Assembly: GCA_036877525.1 (NCBI GenBank) | Contig: JAZGTH010000087.1 | Location: forward strand, 2,212,001 to 2,276,000 | DNA length: 64,000 bases | Source: Chromobotia macracanthus | Taxonomy: Eukaryota > Chordata > Actinopteri > Cypriniformes > Botiidae | Direction of reading: 5' to 3' | Part shown: one piece after another, positions 11,427 through 24,476 of the stretch | How the letters are laid out: each line of letters starts with the position of its first letter | Position numbering within the stretch: the first letter of the stretch is position 1 | Notes under the pieces: generated by a model | Seen by the model: the letters and a program-made list of their open reading frames with translations, nothing else | What the model was told of the DNA's origin: nothing | Databases searched by the model: none | Translations under genes and position numbers: made by a program

Positions 11427-13871
11427 GTGAGTGATTCCCTCACCTGTCTCTTATTCATCTGTAGTCAAGGCCAGACAGTGATGTCATACAAATACAAGTA
11501 CGAATAAAATGCAAGAAATGTGCATCATAACTAAATGATGTGTATTTACAGAATCACATTCTTTCATAAGCATAAAGGAATCCCCACCAGAGGAAATATG
11601 CTCAGATAGCTAAAGGGGAATCTGTTAACTGGTGCAGTGCAGAAGTCTGGATCACAATTATAGTGATGACTGACAAGTATGACTAGTCATGTAGTTTCAG
11701 CAGTGAGATACAGACAGATGTTTTGTTTCCTCTGCACAAGTTTCTCATGTTCATTCAGTTGTGTTAAAGCGACAGTTCACCCAAAACTGAAATCTTATCA
11801 TCATTTACTCTCTCCCACGTCATTTCAAGCCTGAATGACTTTCTTCTGTGGAACCCATGAGAGGACATTTTGATGTCCGTGGAGGAGAAGAGCTGTGACG
11901 GATGTCAATATTTTTTACTGAATTATATACAGTCATCTTTGTTTTTCACTTAAATCTATTCTAAGCCGTCTGAAGACTTGAAACTTGAAAGCGTGACACT
12001 GTCCACCCACCGCCACTGTGTGGAAAAAGCAGCCGGAATATTCTTCAGAATGTCTCCTTGTCTTGTTTCAAAACACAAGGGCGAGTAAATGATGACAGAA
12101 TTGTCATTTTTGAGTGAATTGCTTCTGTATTCCTCGAATCTGCTTAGTTAGCCACTCAGAGAGCAGATTTGTGAATGTGGCCTCTCCCCAGAGCCTCCGC
12201 CGAACTCCTCATTATCAAGAAATTCACTCAGCAAGGTGCCAATCACAGGAGCAGAAATAGAAACACCAGCTACAGTGATTTGGCTCTACCTACATACAGT
12301 GATATGGATCTGCCTACAGACTGTGATAAGACTCCAGAGTGACTCAGGATCAGGGGGGATTTTAGAGGTAGAATTGGCACAAATCTTGGTCCGCTAAAGC
12401 AATAATGGCTGAAGATTTGATACAACTCTGAGCAGCTTACAGCCATGAAGCCCTCATCCGCCATAATTGCCTTTGTATTTTTGGCTTTATGGAAGCTAAA
12501 GTGATAAGCTGATCCAAAACAAATAAAATCTTTAAGCATGATGCTAAAGGGGTTGCAGAATCACCCTATCCTGACTGTAGAAATTTCCTCAGTCCACAAC
12601 ATTCCAGCAGTCACGTGTAGGTGATTGTCCTCCTGTGTCCAGTTGAGGATGTGATGGACAACAGATGCCAAATAAAAAGGTGGAATTAGGAAATGTAGGT
12701 GAAGAAAAAGGGAGAGAAACGTAGGAGTAGATGAGATAGGAGATGTGTGGGGTGAATGTAATTTCACTCCATGTTCCCCTGAACCGTTGCAAACTGTCCT
12801 CAGACTAAAATATCCCTTCTCCTGAATGAAGAAGCTTTTCAACAAATAGTTCCAGCAGATGTGACAATTGCCCCAAGAATGAGAGCATTTCAGATTTCCC
12901 CTCTTGACTACACTTCACTTTTAAAAAGGATATCTAACTCTTCTCACAGCGTGAGACGTGAGGGCAGGAGGACATTCTGTAGCACCGTTGAACAGTGGGC
13001 AAATGCCACTGAAAGAGCTATATCATTATAAACTCAATAATGATTTAATCAATTAATCACAGCACAAATCACAAAGACCTCCAATAGTTAGTGGTCAGTT
13101 ATGAGTATTTCAAATGTGCTTTAGTAATAGACTAATACATCTGGCAGGCAGATATTTTTCAGGAATTTTTTAGCAACTTTTCCTGGTGCCAATTCCAAAA
13201 TCTACAGCTTTGTCAGTGTATAATGATCATTTTTGTCCTCCAATATTATTTTGTAAATATTTTGTAAAATGTTCCTTTCATTTCAGCTAATTTACTAGCT
13301 AATTAATCAGTTTTTGTGGAACTCACAGTTTTGAAAAACAGTATGGTCGGCTACAAGTATTTGCTGTTTTTTATATGTTTTGTTGCATTGTATACGGTTT
13401 ATTCTATAACGAAGGATGAATTCCCTAAAGATCATATTTACACAAACATCTTCAATCCCTTTAGAACTGTAACTCAAGACTATAACCCAGGAATGCTTTT
13501 CCTTTGGTACTGTTTGAAAAACTGTTTTAGGCTTGATTGCCTCTGTATCATGTTCCCTTCCTATTAAATAACATTAAGGGCTGAACATGTTGGAACAGAG
13601 GCTGTTTGACCAGCCTCCGCTCTCTGTTCAAATTAAACAGAGCATGTGCAGTGACTGACAGCCCGTGTCATCAGGCACGCCCACCGGCACACACGCTCAC
13701 TGAATTAATTGACAATGAAAGACAAGGTAGAGTTTACTGGGCGGACCGGTGTGTGCGCGCTCACCTAACTCTCTCTTTCTGCTCTCTTTGTTTGTCTCGC
13801 TGTTTTCTTTTCCTTTAACTCATTCTACTTTCTTTTTTTTGTCTTTTACCCTCTCCTTGTCCACCCGGCAG
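11427..13871 (+). other. kcnh5: kcnh5 intron 2
   Basis: 2,445 bp, donor gtgagt, acceptor cacccggcag. It holds an inverted-repeat MITE at about 11,764-12,125. The remainder, including short open frames at 12,270-12,845 on the minus strand, shows nothing recognisable. Confidence 0.9.
11764..12125. mobile_element. inverted-repeat MITE (ttcaccc family)
   Basis: The left arm begins cgacagttcacccaaaactg and continues through tcatcatttactc. The right arm ends gcgagtaaatgatgacagaa then ttgtcatttttgagtgaatt, which is the approximate reverse complement of the left arm. The centre is unrelated. Such foldback elements with gttcacccaaaaatga ends are extremely common in zebrafish and other otophysan genomes and resemble Angel-type elements, although I cannot confirm the family name. 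Confidence 0.7.
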
Positions 13872-13978
13872 TTTCATGTACGGCGAGCTGACAGACAAGA
13901 AGACAATAGATAAAGTCAGACAGACCTTTGATAACTATGAATCCAACTGCTTTGAAGTGCTGCTCTATAAGAAGAACA
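13872..13978 (+). CDS. kcnh5: kcnh5 exon 3: PAS domain, middle
   Basis: Completes the split serine, then encodes FMYGELTDKKTIDKVRQTFD and NYESNCFEVLLYKKN, residues about 67-101, plus one base of an arginine codon. The donor is gtgagt (aaca|gtgagt); ending one base earlier than the visually tempting aacag keeps the frame. The sequence is diagnostic of KCNH5: KCNH1 has [20 protein letters not shown] here. Confidence 0.94.
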
Positions 13979-14983
13979 GTGAGTATTTCCAGAAATTATT
14001 GTTTCTTAGCTGTGCCTGTATCTGTCAGACGAGTGAGTGCAGAGACTCCATTTTGTGCATCATGTTGGTTGCTTTTAAAAGCAATAAAAATGCTGGCTTG
14101 GGAGACAATGTAGTTTTCTTTATTGTCAGTGGGGTAAGAAAAGTTCTTACAGAATAAAGCGATGACCCCCTTAACAGTGGTAAACAAAACAGCTATATTT
14201 ATTACTACTAATTATTTAAATAAACAAATCTTTATTATACAGTACATTATCCTAACTTTGGCTATAGGCCTTGTTCATTTAGAATGTGCAGCTGTAGATG
14301 TACAGTGTGTTTGTAGTCATTTTACAACAGCTTCCAATGCAGCTTGTGTGATCTGATTCAGAAAGTGTGCTTTATGACGTTATAATGCCCTTGAAATGCC
14401 CGTGAAAGAAAACTTTTTTACTTTTTTTAGTCCGTTATGCCCTTGTTCACTTGGATTTAAACTCAGCATTTTTGCTGGCACATTCGTTCATTTACACCCC
14501 CAGGCGTCTGACATTAGGGCACAATGACATCCTCTGCACACTTGGATTTTTCTAATGCAGGTACTATAAAGATCAATATGCCCATGTTGCCTCCAGGCCT
14601 CCACAAGATAAAGCTATCCTGTTAAGCCCAGACGTAATGACCTATTAGGCACACGGGTACACAGTACATTTCTCATACCGGTCGACTGAGGATCGTGTCT
14701 CAATTATCTTCCCGTCTCCTTCCTCTTTCTCAATTCCCATCTCGTCCATCTTTCTCCTGTAATCTCTATTCTGCACCATAAACCCATCATCATTTATTGC
14801 TCTTTTAACCTCTCCATCGCTTTCTCTTTCCCTCAACGTTCTCATCATTTTTCTGCTCATCGCGACCCTTTTTAAACCTTCGCTTCTTTTATAAATTTGT
14901 GTTTTCCATGCACCACTCTTCATCCCCTGCCCTGTTTCATTCTCACTTCTTCTCTCATTGCGTTCCTCACGTGGTGCTGTCAG
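13979..14983 (+). other. kcnh5: kcnh5 intron 3
   Basis: 1,005 bp, donor gtgagt, acceptor ggtgctgtcag after a long pyrimidine-rich run (about 14,700-14,960). I recognise no other element in it. Confidence 0.9.
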
Positions 14984-15112
14984 GAACCCCTGTGTGGCTC
15001 CACATGCAGGTGGCCCCGATCAGGAACGAGAATGATAAGGTGGTCCTGTTCCTCTGCACATTCAAGGACATCACAGTCTTCAAGCAGCCCATTGAAGATG
15101 AGACCACCAGAG
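14984..15112 (+). CDS. kcnh5: kcnh5 exon 4: PAS domain, end
   Basis: Encodes (R)TPVWLHMQVAPIRNENDKVV followed by LFLCTFKDITVFKQPIEDETTR, residues about 102-144, plus one base of a glycine codon. Acceptor gtcag, donor gtaaga. This is the last part of the PAS domain, whose KDIT/FKQPIED segment is typical of EAG channels. KDIT (KCNH5) rather than SDIT (KCNH1) supports the assignment. Confidence 0.94.
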
Positions 15113-18100
15113 GTAAGAACTCCACGCTGATGTTCCTCAGTTCTTTATGTGTTTGCCCACAGATCAGTACCGATCTTCTTCATCACAATACTGAAAATGT
15201 TCCTCTTTATTTACCATGACACTGAATATCATTCAGCGTTTCCATCCATTTAAAGCGGCAATTATTACAACGAGTCTTTTAAACTAAACAAAACCGTGCT
15301 GTGGGTGATAAAACACACTCACTTCATCTTCCTTTAATGAGACAACTGGACTTGTTTATCTGTCATGAATTTTGACAGTTCTGTGGGCAAACAGAAACTT
15401 TCTTGAGAAAGATTTAATGGGTATTTTTTGAAACAAAATACAATTAAGTAGTAATTTCAGTTTAATAGGTTTAACCATCCCCGGGACCTGCTGTATGTGT
15501 AGCTCTGGTTAAGAATCACTCATTTTGAGTCTGGGACTTTTCAGCCTGGTTGGGTTATAAATGGAACAAAAGAAGATTGATTTGACAGCGTGTGAGATTT
15601 TGAGATTGAGGTTTTATTAGATCTCGCAATTAGTGCACAGTTGTTCTCATTCACCTCTTTCTCTGTTCGGTCATTGTTTTCGTAATTGCTACACAATACA
15701 AAAAGAAAATGACGAGGTCAATTGGATGCATTTCTAACTGGACATGTTTGCGTGGTTGTGTGTGTTAACACAACAGTGCTCGCAGTGTAATGAGACCGAC
15801 AAGCTGTCACTTTATGTTCAGGATTGCCGTATACGGGCTGTGCTGGAGAGAACTCTGGAGCATTCAGTGTATATCTGTGGATTTATGATTGATGGCCATT
15901 GTCAGATCCCAATTCTTTTCTGCATTTACTCTCGCTCTTACTCTTTGCTTCTTTCTCAGTCTATTTTTAACCAGTGGCTATTTTTCCTGTCAGGTTATGC
16001 CACTGCTAAACTGAAGTACTTGTCCTTTGACAGTTATCCTGGCCCACACTGGATCTTCTTAAAGACACACACACACACACACAAATCCCCTTAGAGACTT
16101 GATGTCAGTTTTTGTCACTTTGTGGCAGGCCACCTGTGCCCAGCTGAGGCTGCTGTCAGTGGGTTTGCTCATAATGACTTCTCATTGGGTATCACATTGG
16201 TGCCGCCCCCTCACAGATAGCCAATCAGATAGACAGAAGGGTACAGGGATAGAAGACACACCCTCCAATGGACAGCGAATGATAAAGTTGCTTGTTTGAT
16301 AACATTTGTTTTAGTGTAAAACCTCTTTACATATCATACTGAATGTGTAGCATTTAAAAGGTAGTGGTACATAAATGCAAATGTAATGGTATAATGGCTG
16401 CACAGGGTCATTCATCACAGCTGACTGTACACACACTCCTTTGGCACAGATGACGCTCAGTTGTGCCTGTGTAGAATATATTTAACACACAAAAGAATCA
16501 GAAACTTTATTTATATCAGACATTCAAATCTCTTTTTCAAATCTCAGTGATTACTTTGTAATTCAAGAACTGTTTGCCCTTATCCGAATGTTAATCTGTG
16601 CTGCTCGTGACTCTTGATGCACTAATAAATATTAACAACACAATCAGATTATGTGTATTCTGGCACATAGCCTGCACTACTTGTTAGATAAATATGAGAT
16701 CTGTTGATCTAAAGGAGTATTTGTTAATCGTCACACACCAGGTGTGTCTTTAATATTGCTTCATGAATAGCTCATGTCTATTTACTGATAAGAGAGCCTG
16801 CATCAGGGTCTTAAAACATTAGCATCAGGTGTATTGACTATAATTGGTTCCTCTTCATGATGGGTCTCATATGATGACAATGCATTAGAGATACTGAGAT
16901 ATTGTGATTGATGATGTTTAATCCTCCAGTTTTACGTGCGCTCTGGAGTGAGAGAAACAGGGCATCCGCTGCACTGAGTCAAAATGAAGTAAAGCTCTTC
17001 ATAATGACAGATCAACATCAACCGTATGGTTCAGGCTATATGGAGACGTGGCGATGACGAGCAAACCTGGTCCCTGCTTTCAGTGTTCTAGAAGAATCCA
17101 GTTGCTTACAGATAGACAGTGATAAAAGATGTTAATAGATTTTAAGCATGCAAAGTTATTTTGGATTCCACAGTGAATATCAGCAGGATAAAGAATATGA
17201 TGTCACACTCTAGGGCTTCTGTTAATAATAATAATACATTGTATAAATAGATTAGAAATAAAATAAGTGATAATAAAAATAATAAATAGTACATTACAAA
17301 TAATTCATACTTTATTGTTACTAATCAATACTTTTGTTACTTTTTTCCTCTGATTTCACTATCCATAAATCACTATCCATTTTTATTGAATGAAATACAG
17401 CATCATGGACATTCTGTATAAAATCCTCTTTTGTTATTTCATGGAAGAGAGACAATAATATGCAGCTGGAACGTCGGGGCTGATGTAATTATGACAAAAT
17501 TGTCATTTTTGGCTTCCACTGTTGGTTTAGAGCACAGACTTACATTCATTATGTAAAAACTAAAAAAAATAGTTTGTATTATTTGCATGACCAGAGCTAT
17601 TTTGTAATTAGTTGTATAATAAATCTCTTCCCTAGAGCTCCATTCAGTGTGACCAGATAACTGTGGGAAAAAAATCTTCAGTAAAGCATTTTAAACAGAG
17701 GTGTGTGTGTTTAGGAAAGGAAGCCCCTTTGGAAGTTCTGCCCAGCTCTGGTGGTCCCACGAAATATGCAGAACATCTGTATAGCAAGAATAACATTAAA
17801 CGTCATTGTTTCCAGCCCTGTAGGTCTGTTGTTTGTGTCCCCAGAGTTTAAATTATCTGTGAATACTTTAAAGACACAGGTGAGCGTGTGTCCTCTGTCA
17901 GAGTTGGTTTTTTCCTCAACTGCAGTGAAATTACAATGATTTTATCGATGGCGACTGACCCAGAGGGGCACAAACGTCAGATACTAGCAAACTGGAAAGG
18001 AAAATAAGGAATGAATATGGGCTCCATGGCAAGACTGAAACTTCCAGATCTTTCTGTAAGCATCTGTTACCTGGAAAGGATTCTCAATGCAGCAACATTC

Positions 18101-20514
18101 TTTAGCTTCTCACCACTGACACCAAGAGAAATTAAGAGCTAACCGCAGCAGAAGTCCCAAAGGGAACATGGTTAGTAATCAGCTTCCCTCAACAGGAAAG
18201 AGAATCTGTGTTTATGCTCTGTTACATCCTGGAAGTTCTGTGCTGTAGATCGTAGTCTTCTGCGTTTCCTTCACTGCTCCAGTTTGCCCTGGTGTCTATA
18301 TACAGACATTGCACTCTCACAGACCTTATTTGACACTCATTTACCAGATGTGGTGCATTTGGGTAAACATATGTTCCATTGTAGTTTAGGGCTGTGTTCC
18401 AAAACCTAGTGTGTTATCTACATAGGCAGTTGCCTGCTAAGACAGCATCCTAAAAGTTGTGGAACCTCATAATTGAAATGGAACTTCAAATCTGCCACTG
18501 TAGACAGCTGACTAGGTTTTGTAACAGAGCTGTTGTCTTTTGTCTGAACTGACGTCTGTACAGGTGTTGAGGTATTGCAGACCTTGTTTAAAGTTTTTTT
18601 GCCAGATGTGATACATTAGGTCACACATATGTTCCATTGTAGCTCAGATCTGAGGCTATTCTCTGAGGCTGTGTTGCCCAAACAGAGACTTCTCTGGGGC
18701 TTTGCCTTGTGGCTACTCAGTGCAGGTTACCTAGTGCTGTTTTTGCCCTGCGGGACGGCTATATCTGGAGGAAGCATTAGTTGTTGTGAACAGACTTTCA
18801 GTATAAGAGAGGCAGGTGTCCTGAATCCACCACTGCTTTTTGGCCTTTCTCCTCCTTATGTCTGTCACCCTGCTCTTCTGATTCTTTTCTCTGTCATATT
18901 TTGTCTCTCAATCTATGTTTATATTTCAAAAATGTTTTTGAAAATCTTTTTTTTTGTCTTTGTCTACACATTTCCCTTTTTTCATATAGTTCACACTAAA
19001 TATCATGCTTCTGTACTTCACATTAATGAAAGTACCAGTGCTTGTGTCTGCTACCCCAAGTACTCAAATTAAATGTTTGTCCGTTCTGACATAAAGCACT
19101 GAAAAGGCTTGAACAGGCCAACGTGCTATTTTCATACACCCTACCAATAAGTGCACACGGCTGATTTCCTCTACTTATCCTCTCAGTGAGCTCACTGCTC
19201 ATGTGGCCGTGTGGAAAGACTTCTCCTCTGTGCCTGCTGTAATGAGGGAGAGTGACCCCGTGTGCTCAGACTTACTCCAGTCCTGTGCTGTTGTGTTTCA
19301 ACATTCATGTGATGTGACTTAAATGGGAGCTGCGCTGTTATTAATGTTTTACTTCATTTCCAACCTGGCAAGTCTTAAAAAACATTGTCTTTCATGAAAG
19401 CACAACGAAGGGGGGATGAGATTAAGAGTGTGGGTTTCATAGGAAAATAAGGTAAGGCCATTTTTACTTCAGTGTACACTGGAAAAGAAAATCTGTTAGT
19501 TTTACCGTATATTTTACTGTACTGGCAGCCGTGGTTGGCAAACCTGCACTGTGAAAAATAATATAAAATCACAATAAAATAAAATGGAACCAAATCTGAT
19601 GCATACATAGGGACTTACTGAATGTACTTTAACTGTTTTTTTACTGTAAATTACAAGATGAAAAAGCACATTTTTATGATATTTGCGGCAAAAGCAGATC
19701 TATTGTAATGGTAAATATAGCATAGGCATTGCTTCCTTAAATTAGGTGCAATTCATAATTTGTATTTTGAACCCCCCACCCTCCCCCCACACATTTATAC
19801 AGTGTTATACAGTAAAAGTACATGTATTCTCTTATTAAATTGAATAGAATTTTTACCATGTACTGTATGGTGAGGTATCCTACAATTGACCAATTTACAG
19901 GTTTTACTGTAGAATTTGTACGTTGTTTGTCTGATAAAATTACCAACTTTTTACTTTTATTAGGATTCATGAGGAAGAGACTGTTTCCTGTGTAGGACTC
20001 AAGTGACCCAGAAGTCTTTGGGGCATTTAGCTCAAAAGCTAAACCTCAGTCTAGTTAAAGATTAATAAGAGGCTTCAAATGAGGTTCCTCGCTGGACCCA
20101 ACTTCTGTTCTCCTCATGTCTCCAGCATGAATTAATACATTTTATTATAAAGCCATAAAAAAACAATATGTCTTTATGAACAGCCGCAAGGTCCCCAACA
20201 GTCACAAGCAGTGAACAGAAGAGGAGAGATTACACTTAAGTTTGTAACATGTTCATTGGCACAGGATGCAGAACAAGGGAACGTGAGGAATATTTCTGCA
20301 ATAAAGCTTTTGGGACAAAAACTAAGTGTGATAAATTACATGTTGGTAAGAATACAAAAGGAGAGAGAGAGCAGAAGTTTCAAATGGCTTTAAATGGTCT
20401 CTGCAAAAACACCGCTAGTTGAAAAGTGTGTTGGTTAAACAGATAAAAGGAGGGCAGGGACATAAAATGTTCATAGTTGTTGATACATGATTTGGTTTTC
20501 TGTCCGTTTGATAG
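15113..20514 (+). other. kcnh5: kcnh5 intron 4
   Basis: 5,402 bp, donor gtaaga, acceptor gtttgatag. It holds a short AC tract near 16,065-16,082, a sequence partly shared with intron 7 at 17,168-17,211, and an AT-rich block rich in ttactgta-type words at about 19,490-19,930 that looks like a dispersed repeat. No additional exon was recognised. Confidence 0.9.
19490..19930. repeat. probable dispersed repeat with ttactgta motifs
   Basis: The segment repeatedly shows tttaccgta, tttactgta and ctggcagccgtggttggca, words typical of a common fish interspersed repeat with inverted tttacagtaa-type ends. It is diverged; limits and family are uncertain. Confidence 0.35.
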
Positions 20515-20630
20515 GGTGGACCAAGTTTGCCAGGCTAACCAGGGCATTAACCAACAGCAGGAGCACATTGCAGCAGCTCACACCCATGAACAAGACTGAG
20601 GTCAGCCACAAGCATTCACGACTAGCAGAG
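20515..20630 (+). CDS. kcnh5: kcnh5 exon 5: PAS to S1 linker
   Basis: Completes a glycine, then encodes WTKFARLTRALTNSRSTLQQ and LTPMNKTEVSHKHSRLAE, residues about 146-183, ending in phase 0. Acceptor gatag, donor gtgagc. This linker joins the PAS domain to S1. LTPMNKTEV matches KCNH5; KCNH1 has a different, longer segment (APSVQKGENV). Confidence 0.94.
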
Positions 20631-21518
20631 GTGAGCGTCCCACACACACACACATAATCAGATTGTTTCACATATCTTAGATCTCCATTGTTTTCATGCA
20701 CGCTAAAGATATTTACTGTCTCCTAACCACAACTGACTCTAACCCTCACACAATAAATCAAAGTATGATCTGGATAATTTATGAGTAATTTTTTATAGTA
20801 AAGACCACCTAAAATGTTCTCACAAGGCATTTTTGACATTTTTTATAGGTTTGGATGAAAACATTAAATTTTTTATAGGTTTGGACTTTTTTGGATTTGT
20901 TAAAACATTCAAGCTTTATGGCTTATGTCTTTGGTATATAATTTCTCATGGTGCCTTTGCAACGTTAAAAGCTCTTAATTCATGATGATACAGTATGCAG
21001 TAACCTATACTGCTTACAGTGCATGATTTTGGCAGTGGAAAAGACCAGCTTGGGTCAGCACAAATGTTACCCCCCCAAAAAAATGTGCAACTAATTAAGC
21101 TGGCAGTGACCTTAAAATTGTGTGATTGCAGTTTGTTATTTTAGAAAGTTTTATTACTTTATAACTTATAACTTTTATATATATAACTTTTTTAAGTCAT
21201 TAAAAACAGACACATAATACATTTCTTTTTCTTAAATTCGAACAATTTGCATTTGACAAAATAAAAGTTGCTTTTACTAATATATATTTACTGACAAACA
21301 GAATCAAATTCTCTGACAAACAAGTTTAATTTGATAAAGTTGTCATTTGAGCAACGTCTTTAATTAAAATATATAAAAATACACTTTTTAATTAAATTAT
21401 ATCAGCTGATTCTCATGCAGAGGATTGAGCCCCTTTAGGACTCAAACACTAGCCTCAATGTCTTTCTCTTCCTCCTCTTTATATCCTCATTCAGTTTCTG
21501 TTGTCCACTGTTGTCCAG
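20631..21518 (+). other. kcnh5: kcnh5 intron 5
   Basis: 888 bp, donor gtgagc, acceptor ttgtccag. The 3' end has a strong pyrimidine tract ending in an AG at 21,493-21,494, then a tandem duplication of ctgttgtcca (21,498-21,517) running into the assigned acceptor. Otherwise AT-rich and featureless. Confidence 0.9.
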
Positions 21519-21911
21519 GCTCTTCAGCTGGGCTCTGACATCCTCCCTCAATACAAGCAAGAGGCTCCTAAAACTCCACCCCACATTATCCTGCATTACT
21601 GCACCTTTAAGACCACCTGGGACTGGGTCATTCTCATCCTCACCTTCTACACGGCCATCATGGTTCCCTACAACGTCTCCTTTAAGAACAAACAAAACAA
21701 CCTGGTGTGGTTGGTTCTGGACAGCGTGGTGGATGTCATCTTCCTAGTGGATATTGTGTTGAACTTTCATACTACTTTTGTGGGACCCGGTGGAGAGGTT
21801 ATATCTGACCCAAAGCTCATACGCATGAACTACTTGAAGACCTGGTTTGTCATAGACCTGCTGTCCTGCCTGCCCTATGACATCATCAATGCCTTTGAAA
21901 ACGTGGACGAG
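21519..21911 (+). CDS. kcnh5: kcnh5 exon 6: S1, S2 and S3
   Basis: Encodes 131 residues (184-314), phase 0 at both ends. ALQLGSDILPQYKQEAPKTP leads to S1 (WDWVILILTFYTAIMVP, about 217-233), S2 (VLDSVVDVIFLVDIVLNF, about 249-266) and S3 (WFVIDLLSCLPYDIINAF, about 292-309), ending ENVDE at donor gtaagc. The acidic residues of S2 and S3 that pair with the S4 charges are present. The first codon is alanine where human KCNH5 and KCNH1 have valine (AE|VLQ). There is no KCNH1-type alternative insert after NVDE. Confidence 0.95.
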
Positions 21912-22993
21912 GTAAGCACACTGTTAAAGAACGAGACAGAGAGAATTGAATCATATCTAATCAGCATGTTCAAATATACATTATATCATATCATATCCAA
22001 TCATCATATTTGGTCATTTCTGTTGTCATAATGACATGAAAGGATAATTTAACTGTAACAAGTCTTGATATAATTTATTTTGCACATTATGTCTTCCATT
22101 CAAATGATCGCTAAGCAACAATATTTTGAGCGGTGTTTGTTTTAGAGTCTGTTTGATCAGATTTTACACGTCTGATTGATCTCAAATGACCTCACAATGA
22201 AAAAGCTCAATTTAATAAACCTTCTTCTCTGCTTTTATTACCTCTGAAGTTATGTTTATGCAGTATTCCAATTAAATTTTCTCTTCTCGGCTTCTGCATT
22301 ATAGCTGATCCTCCTCCGTGTTGCTGAAACTGGTGATTATTCATCTCTGAATCTTGTTTGTGGTAATTACTGTTTGTGCAGGACTTTTCCAGCATAGATT
22401 TCAGACTGTGAGGACACAGTCTTTGGCATGCGTCCATCTTTGTCTGTACTTTATTTTTCTCGATTTAGACCCTGTCCCCCACCATTTCTAAATCAGATCC
22501 ACTGACTAAAACTCTGACATGAAAACTATATCCATTATCGCCATCTCCTTCCGACTCAGTGCCTGCTCATGGCGCTGGGCATTAGCTTAAATGATTTCAA
22601 CCAAGCCAGCCAGTTGAATGATAAGTGGGCTGGTAGAATTGAAGAGTCTGTGTAGATCTATTTTTAAAGCAGAGGCTATGATGGCTTGGCTCTCAGCTGA
22701 AGAATAAGAGATCTTATGATATCAGTTGTGCTTGATTCTTTTCGATGACTGGCGGGGCTCTGAGGTGCAGTGGTATATTGTGGCCACAGGGGCAGAGTTT
22801 GCTAAACGAGTGGACGTTTTCTTTCAGATGTGGTGGCTTAAAGATTCTCTGCTTGAATGATAAGTGGCCTTAAAATAAATTACAGTGTGCTAGTGCTCGG
22901 ATAAACTTACACCTGTGTTTTGAGTAAAGCGCTGCCGGCCCTTCTTAAAGATATTTTTCTACGTCTGTGTACTTGGAGTTCTTCAGCAGGATT

Positions 22994-23006
22994 GGGGGGG
23001 GGGGGG
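22994..23006 (+). repeat. poly-G run
   Basis: Thirteen consecutive G bases on the plus, transcribed, strand of kcnh5. It can support quadruplex formation in DNA or nascent RNA, and its length is likely unstable. Confidence 0.95.
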
Positions 23007-23279
23007 CTTTAACTCACTGTATTCATATTTTATTTAGTTTTATTTGTCTTGAGGCATCAGTGCGGCTAATATGAAAAGCTGAGAGAAAAGTGCTGTTCCC
23101 AAAAACTTTAAATGGCTGCTGGTTGACTTGGGTGGCAGTTAACATTCTGAAAGAAATGAGATTTAACAATAAGCCTCTTTACAGTAGTAATCTGCATATT
23201 TATATATGCACTGTATGTAGTATGATATATTTATCCAATGAAAAAGCCTCGGTTTCTTACCCATGCCCATCAGTTCATG

Positions 23280-23293
23280 GTTGCCCTGGCAAC
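23280..23293. promoter_or_regulatory. RFX X-box in kcnh5 intron 6
   Basis: gttgccctggcaac fits the X-box consensus GTNRCC-(0-3 N)-RGYAAC fully, with six-base inverted arms and a 2-bp spacer. RFX factors bind such sites in ciliated and neural cells. Binding here is inferred. Confidence 0.5.
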
Positions 23294-24476
23294 AGGCATC
23301 ATCTCCTATTATAGGGATGTTGTCAGAGTGCATTAATTTTTGCGTCATTGGAACACAAAAAAATCCCAAACCTGCAGTGTTCCAGTATATCTCAATATAA
23401 TGTTACATTTATGTGTATCTGGGACTGTATGGGCACAGCTGTATCGGTTGTGATGTGGATAAAATGTGGTTGATAAAGATATGAATTTTGCAAATTGTAT
23501 GTACAGAGTCAAGCTGGGGTCTCAGATACTTGATCTGTAGTTTAAAGAAAATGAATGCTTATTTGTTTCAGTTTCTATTTTTTGTGCTTGATTGTAATAT
23601 TCTGATCATACCTGCAATCACTTTTAGCACTTAATACTGAAAAGGCATATTTAAAATAAACGCAAAATGCATAAAGAACAATCAGAATGGAAACCACTGA
23701 CACAGAAACAATTGCAAAAAATTAAAAACAGGACTGCTTTCGGCAAAGCTTTATTAAAGAGAAAAGCAAATTGGGAGAATTCCATTTATGAGAATGTAAG
23801 GTGAAGGGCTGAAAAACAGAAAGGACAGTGAAACTGGAACTGAAGATTAGATTGATTCAGATCAGAGAATCATTTAACAGAAACGTCACAAGAGAATATG
23901 GAGCATATGGGTTCTTGTATGTGTGCACACATATACTGCATCCTGTATATATTAACCAGCACAGAGAGTTTTTATTAAAGTTAATGTTTACTGGCGCACC
24001 TGCTGTTGAAATGTCATACCCTGATTCATCATTTGACCACTAGTGAATTGCTTTTCCTATCCAAACCTGACACAAACCACATGCGCAGTAAGACACATGT
24101 TGAGCTAACAGATGTTAATGCTGATTTAACAGATTTTAAAGACAGCACTGCAGGAGATCCATTAAATACCATTATATATTGTAGATTAAGCTGAAGCTCA
24201 CAGCTGTCTGTTATGGAACTGACTTGCAGCTGTCAGGTGCTTTCATGAGGGCCGGAGCCTATTTTGTCTTTGAATCGCCCGTGAGACACATGCCCCAGTC
24301 TGTTAACTAGTCCGGTCTTTTGACTGGTGCTGTAAACTACCTCGAAGATTAGCCAAATTCTGAATTATCACAATTTACCCTTGTCCTCTTGTTTTTTCAA
24401 ACCCATATGACTTTCTTACGTGGAATAAATAAATTCAATTGTAATTTTTCTGTTTCCCATACAACAGAAGTATACA

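Noticed and set aside
13979..14157. Extension of exon 3 past the gtgagt donor
   Set aside because: The open frame continues into the intron, but the family sequence KKN|RTPVW requires the donor at 13,979 and the exon 4 acceptor restores the frame exactly.
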